NCBI RefSeq assembly: GCF_001421885.1
Contig: NZ_LMLH01000006.1
Coordinates: 21,502-85,501, forward strand
Length of the DNA: 64,000 nucleotides
Direction of reading: 5' to 3'
Origin: Pseudomonas sp. Leaf48
GTDB lineage: Bacteria; Pseudomonadota; Gammaproteobacteria; Pseudomonadales; Pseudomonadaceae
This document shows, one piece after another, positions 62,801 to 64,000 of the stretch (positions within the stretch are counted from its first letter, which is position 1; each line of letters starts with the position of its first letter). Made by a program: the position numbers and the translations under genes. A model generated the notes under the pieces. The model ran no database searches. It was not told the DNA's origin and saw nothing but the letters and a program-made list of their open reading frames with translations.

Positions 62801-64000
62801 TCAGTTTCAGGCTTTTGACCAGCAAGAGAACGCGCTGAACAGTGTGCCGGAGCTGGGTGACAACTTCTTCTCTTCGATCATGCACGCTCTGCCCGACGCT
62901 ACCCGCGAAGGGCTGGGTCTGCCCCACGTCGGGCAGAGTGTCGCGCTGCAAGAGACACTCACTGCCTACGCTACGCAGCATCGCCAGAAAATGCTCGTGA
63001 CGCTGGTGCCAAACGCTGCCAGGCAACGCTTCAAATGGCCGCAGCGACTGGCCGACGCAAGGTTGGGGTACCCCTTGAGCGGAAGAGGTGCGGGCGCGAC
63101 AGTGAACCAGTCCCTGGTCGGGAGAGTGCGTGATGTTTATCCGCGTTTCTCCGATGAACAGGCGTCGCAAATGATTGAAAGGCTGATACTGGATGGACGC
63201 ACCGAATCGCAGATTGCTCACCTATTGAATCTGCGCGCTCGTGAGTACGAGGGTCTGTGTACAACGCTCGACCGCTGGCTGGAGACTGCGCAGGGTGAGC
63301 CACGCAATCTGCAGAATGCGGCGCAAAGTATTAAAGAAGCCTGGCAAGCCCGAGGTATCGTCGATGGCGAGGCCTCCACGATCATTATGTTGAACGGTAT
63401 CGACAATCTCCCGGCGCTTGCCGCCGACTTCTCCCATGTGCGCCGTGTGTGCATGGATACCGACCTGTTGCTCACTCAAACCCCCGAAGCCATTTCACAA
63501 ACCTTTCCCAACGTCGCAATGCTTGATCTGACTTACACGGAGTCCAACGATCTGGCACGGGTCGCCGAGGTTCTTGCCGGCCTGCCGCAAATCCGGGAGC
63601 TAGCGATTTACGGGTACGGACCGTTGTTTGCCGATGGAGCGCAGCAAATGATGGGTGCAATGCCGCAACTGGAGCGTTTGTACGTGCTTGGCAAGGTGAA
63701 CGGGATGGATGTCAGCGCCATGACCGGTTTGCGCTCCCTGACGCTGGCCGGGGACATGGGCTGGCCGCAAGGGGTGCTGGATTTACCTGATCTGGAAGCG
63801 TTGTCCATTGAACAAACCTCGATCACAACGCTGCCGGCGGAGTTGTTTACGGGGCACGAAAATATCTGGCGCGCCCTGAAGCTCAATTGGATGGCGCTGG
63901 CGCCCGAGCAGTTCATGCGGGCGTTCGAGCACGTATCGAGTCATCTTGCACACGTGTTTGACGTCGACGCCATGGTGCACGGCTATTGCCGCAAGACCTT
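59877..64000 (+). CDS. second large DUF6543/LRR toxin-like effector, 3' end outside window
   Basis: The frame starting at 59877 (AGG about 9 nt upstream) is open to the right edge: 1374 codons without a stop. A DUF6543-type N-terminal part leads to a strongly hydrophobic region (LNVGAFFVPGLGEVMMAVMA, then YLGSVAANLAFMAAMGAVAS; nucleotides 61290-61480), a possible membrane-inserting hairpin. A middle region closely parallels the gene at 52827 (LALHALQNLPGWPKNLRIEL against LALHSLDNLPGWPQSLRIDL). From about 63490 leucine-rich repeats begin (VAMLDLTYTES, LRSLTLAGDMG). Any NEL domain would lie beyond the window. No signal peptide is seen. Confidence 0.85.
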   Translation, partial: MNGTSSATEKGLHNHFIKKKLHSRIRHFTSANISALDRARTPGGLAENAMPDWFEKATSEQRQSVRDSQTLSRTSNQTLAHTLTGLKGVTEFAQPLLEAALRKRFGLTVDVTQTWFYQRILSDDLATNQTLLELALRNFADGQPFDDEDVIAERGALVPYLEVGKGPYGWNRPQKGPSTRYRIKKLSIKPADFAALCRELDIGKRYQNHLTAMFEAADRVSTVRDQTIQAWKDSLRVHAHIAHLKSLITSSAYSTLLAVLNGDASPTLDGERVTCSQLHVLGSPVSELFVIGASRRKNKKIDLSWTNPGVNLIDVLTYEDSRIIVCIPGDPLAPVMEYASLKAFENDLCYRLRDAAYQRAFLRLIPHGDAGKFLSKISTALQTLKWSPDFPLRQETLLGHSNGIYQHAYRDEPALDISEAFFDTQPFGELYTRHQTRLKDTAEQLAVPTAKVDHDAWHARMVHYAEWGLDILNVGAFFVPGLGEVMMAVMAVQLTTDVYHGVEAWSIGDTDQAWNYLGSVAANLAFMAAMGAVASKAPKVLSNPFVDGLVNIKLPFGDEQLWRPSLAPYKSDVVLPEGLRPNTSGQYELNGKTYIKLDGDPYEKIFDPALGKWRLNHPKNPHAYHPVLEHNGQGAWRHRFERPLEWDRAMMLRRLGHATDGLDVATLDKIAELSGIDDNALRKVHTDNRAMPSVLSDVLAQFQADRQVTELIERVRLGESVPDTLVNISLPHVVNMPRWPQGRVIEIFDQANPGRASLTYGKASIPTRPAIRISNADVSLGKLPHRVLSSLDESEITALLGGEGARVEAEREAVFRQQLADHLSANKTSMFDSIEKGANATKLQTAELKALQRSFPDLSNDAVQELLSRATTRERLHLKQTARLPGSLLLKARARARLARLNKAMAGLSLESMASADSQRLALHALQNLPGWPKNLRIELRQGDCGGTLLDSIGSPSATQVKYLVKDGYQHRKANQFQAFDQQENALNSVPELGDNFFSSIMHALPDATREGLGLPHVGQSVALQETLTAYATQHRQKMLVTLVPNAARQRFKWPQRLADARLGYPLSGRGAGATVNQSLVGRVRDVYPRFSDEQASQMIERLILDGRTESQIAHLLNLRAREYEGLCTTLDRWLETAQGEPRNLQNAAQSIKEAWQARGIVDGEASTIIMLNGIDNLPALAADFSHVRRVCMDTDLLLTQTPEAISQTFPNVAMLDLTYTESNDLARVAEVLAGLPQIRELAIYGYGPLFADGAQQMMGAMPQLERLYVLGKVNGMDVSAMTGLRSLTLAGDMGWPQGVLDLPDLEALSIEQTSITTLPAELFTGHENIWRALKLNWMALAPEQFMRAFEHVSSHLAHVFDVDAMVHGYCRKT

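Overview
The window is a stretch of a Pseudomonas chromosome, most like the P. fluorescens group. The basis is high-GC codon use throughout, a lexA2-imuA-imuB-dnaE2 mutasome, a sphingosine-response (sph) cluster, many REP hairpins of the GTGGGAGCGGGCTTGCTCGC type, and large DUF6543/LRR toxin-like genes typical of that group. No database search was possible, so family names rest on motifs I recognise and on gene order.

Layout. 1-6772: the C-terminal part of a giant repeat (RTX) adhesin, frameshifted by an exact 68-bp tandem duplication, followed by its type I secretion genes (TolC-like, ABC, HlyD-like). 6.8-8.3 kb: a junk-like strip with a deacylase remnant, a small disordered ORF, a 192-bp MITE-like element and a small conserved gene. 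8.7-13.3 kb: tRNA-Ser(UGA), a Bax-inhibitor-like membrane protein, a YceK-like lipoprotein, an Lrp/EamA-exporter pair and a non-phosphorylating GAPDH-like dehydrogenase. 13.5-18.9 kb: the sph cluster (cytochrome c, FAD oxidoreductase, PLP protein, SphA outer-membrane protein, SphR regulator). 19.2-21.1 kb: DyP peroxidase and a Gfo/Idh/MocA oxidoreductase.

21.2-29.0 kb is the most intriguing block. It is a tightly packed operon: GntR/UTRA regulator, APS-reductase-alpha-like flavoprotein, AprB-like 2x[4Fe-4S] ferredoxin, an ABC importer with an unusually long binding protein, a HEAT-repeat protein and a DUF971 protein. I know of no described function for this combination. 29.1-34.9 kb is the LexA2-controlled mutagenesis cassette, with a palindromic operator lying on the lexA2 start. 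35.0-45.5 kb carries a hybrid histidine kinase, a UvrA2-like ATPase, and a complete stressosome module (RsbR, RsbS, RsbT, RsbX-like phosphatase) transcribed into two histidine kinases, with no sigma factor present.

45.7-52.6 kb holds small stress-type proteins, a translationally coupled pair (strictosidine-synthase-like protein plus a fatty-acid-hydroxylase/SRPBCC fusion), a LysR regulator, an SCP2 sterol-carrier protein, a histidine phosphatase and a SohB-like protease. 52.8-64.0 kb is dominated by two very large DUF6543 toxin-like genes with leucine-rich repeats. The first ends in a truncated NEL-like region with no cysteine; the second runs off the window. They flank the cysI-DUF934 sulfite reductase pair.
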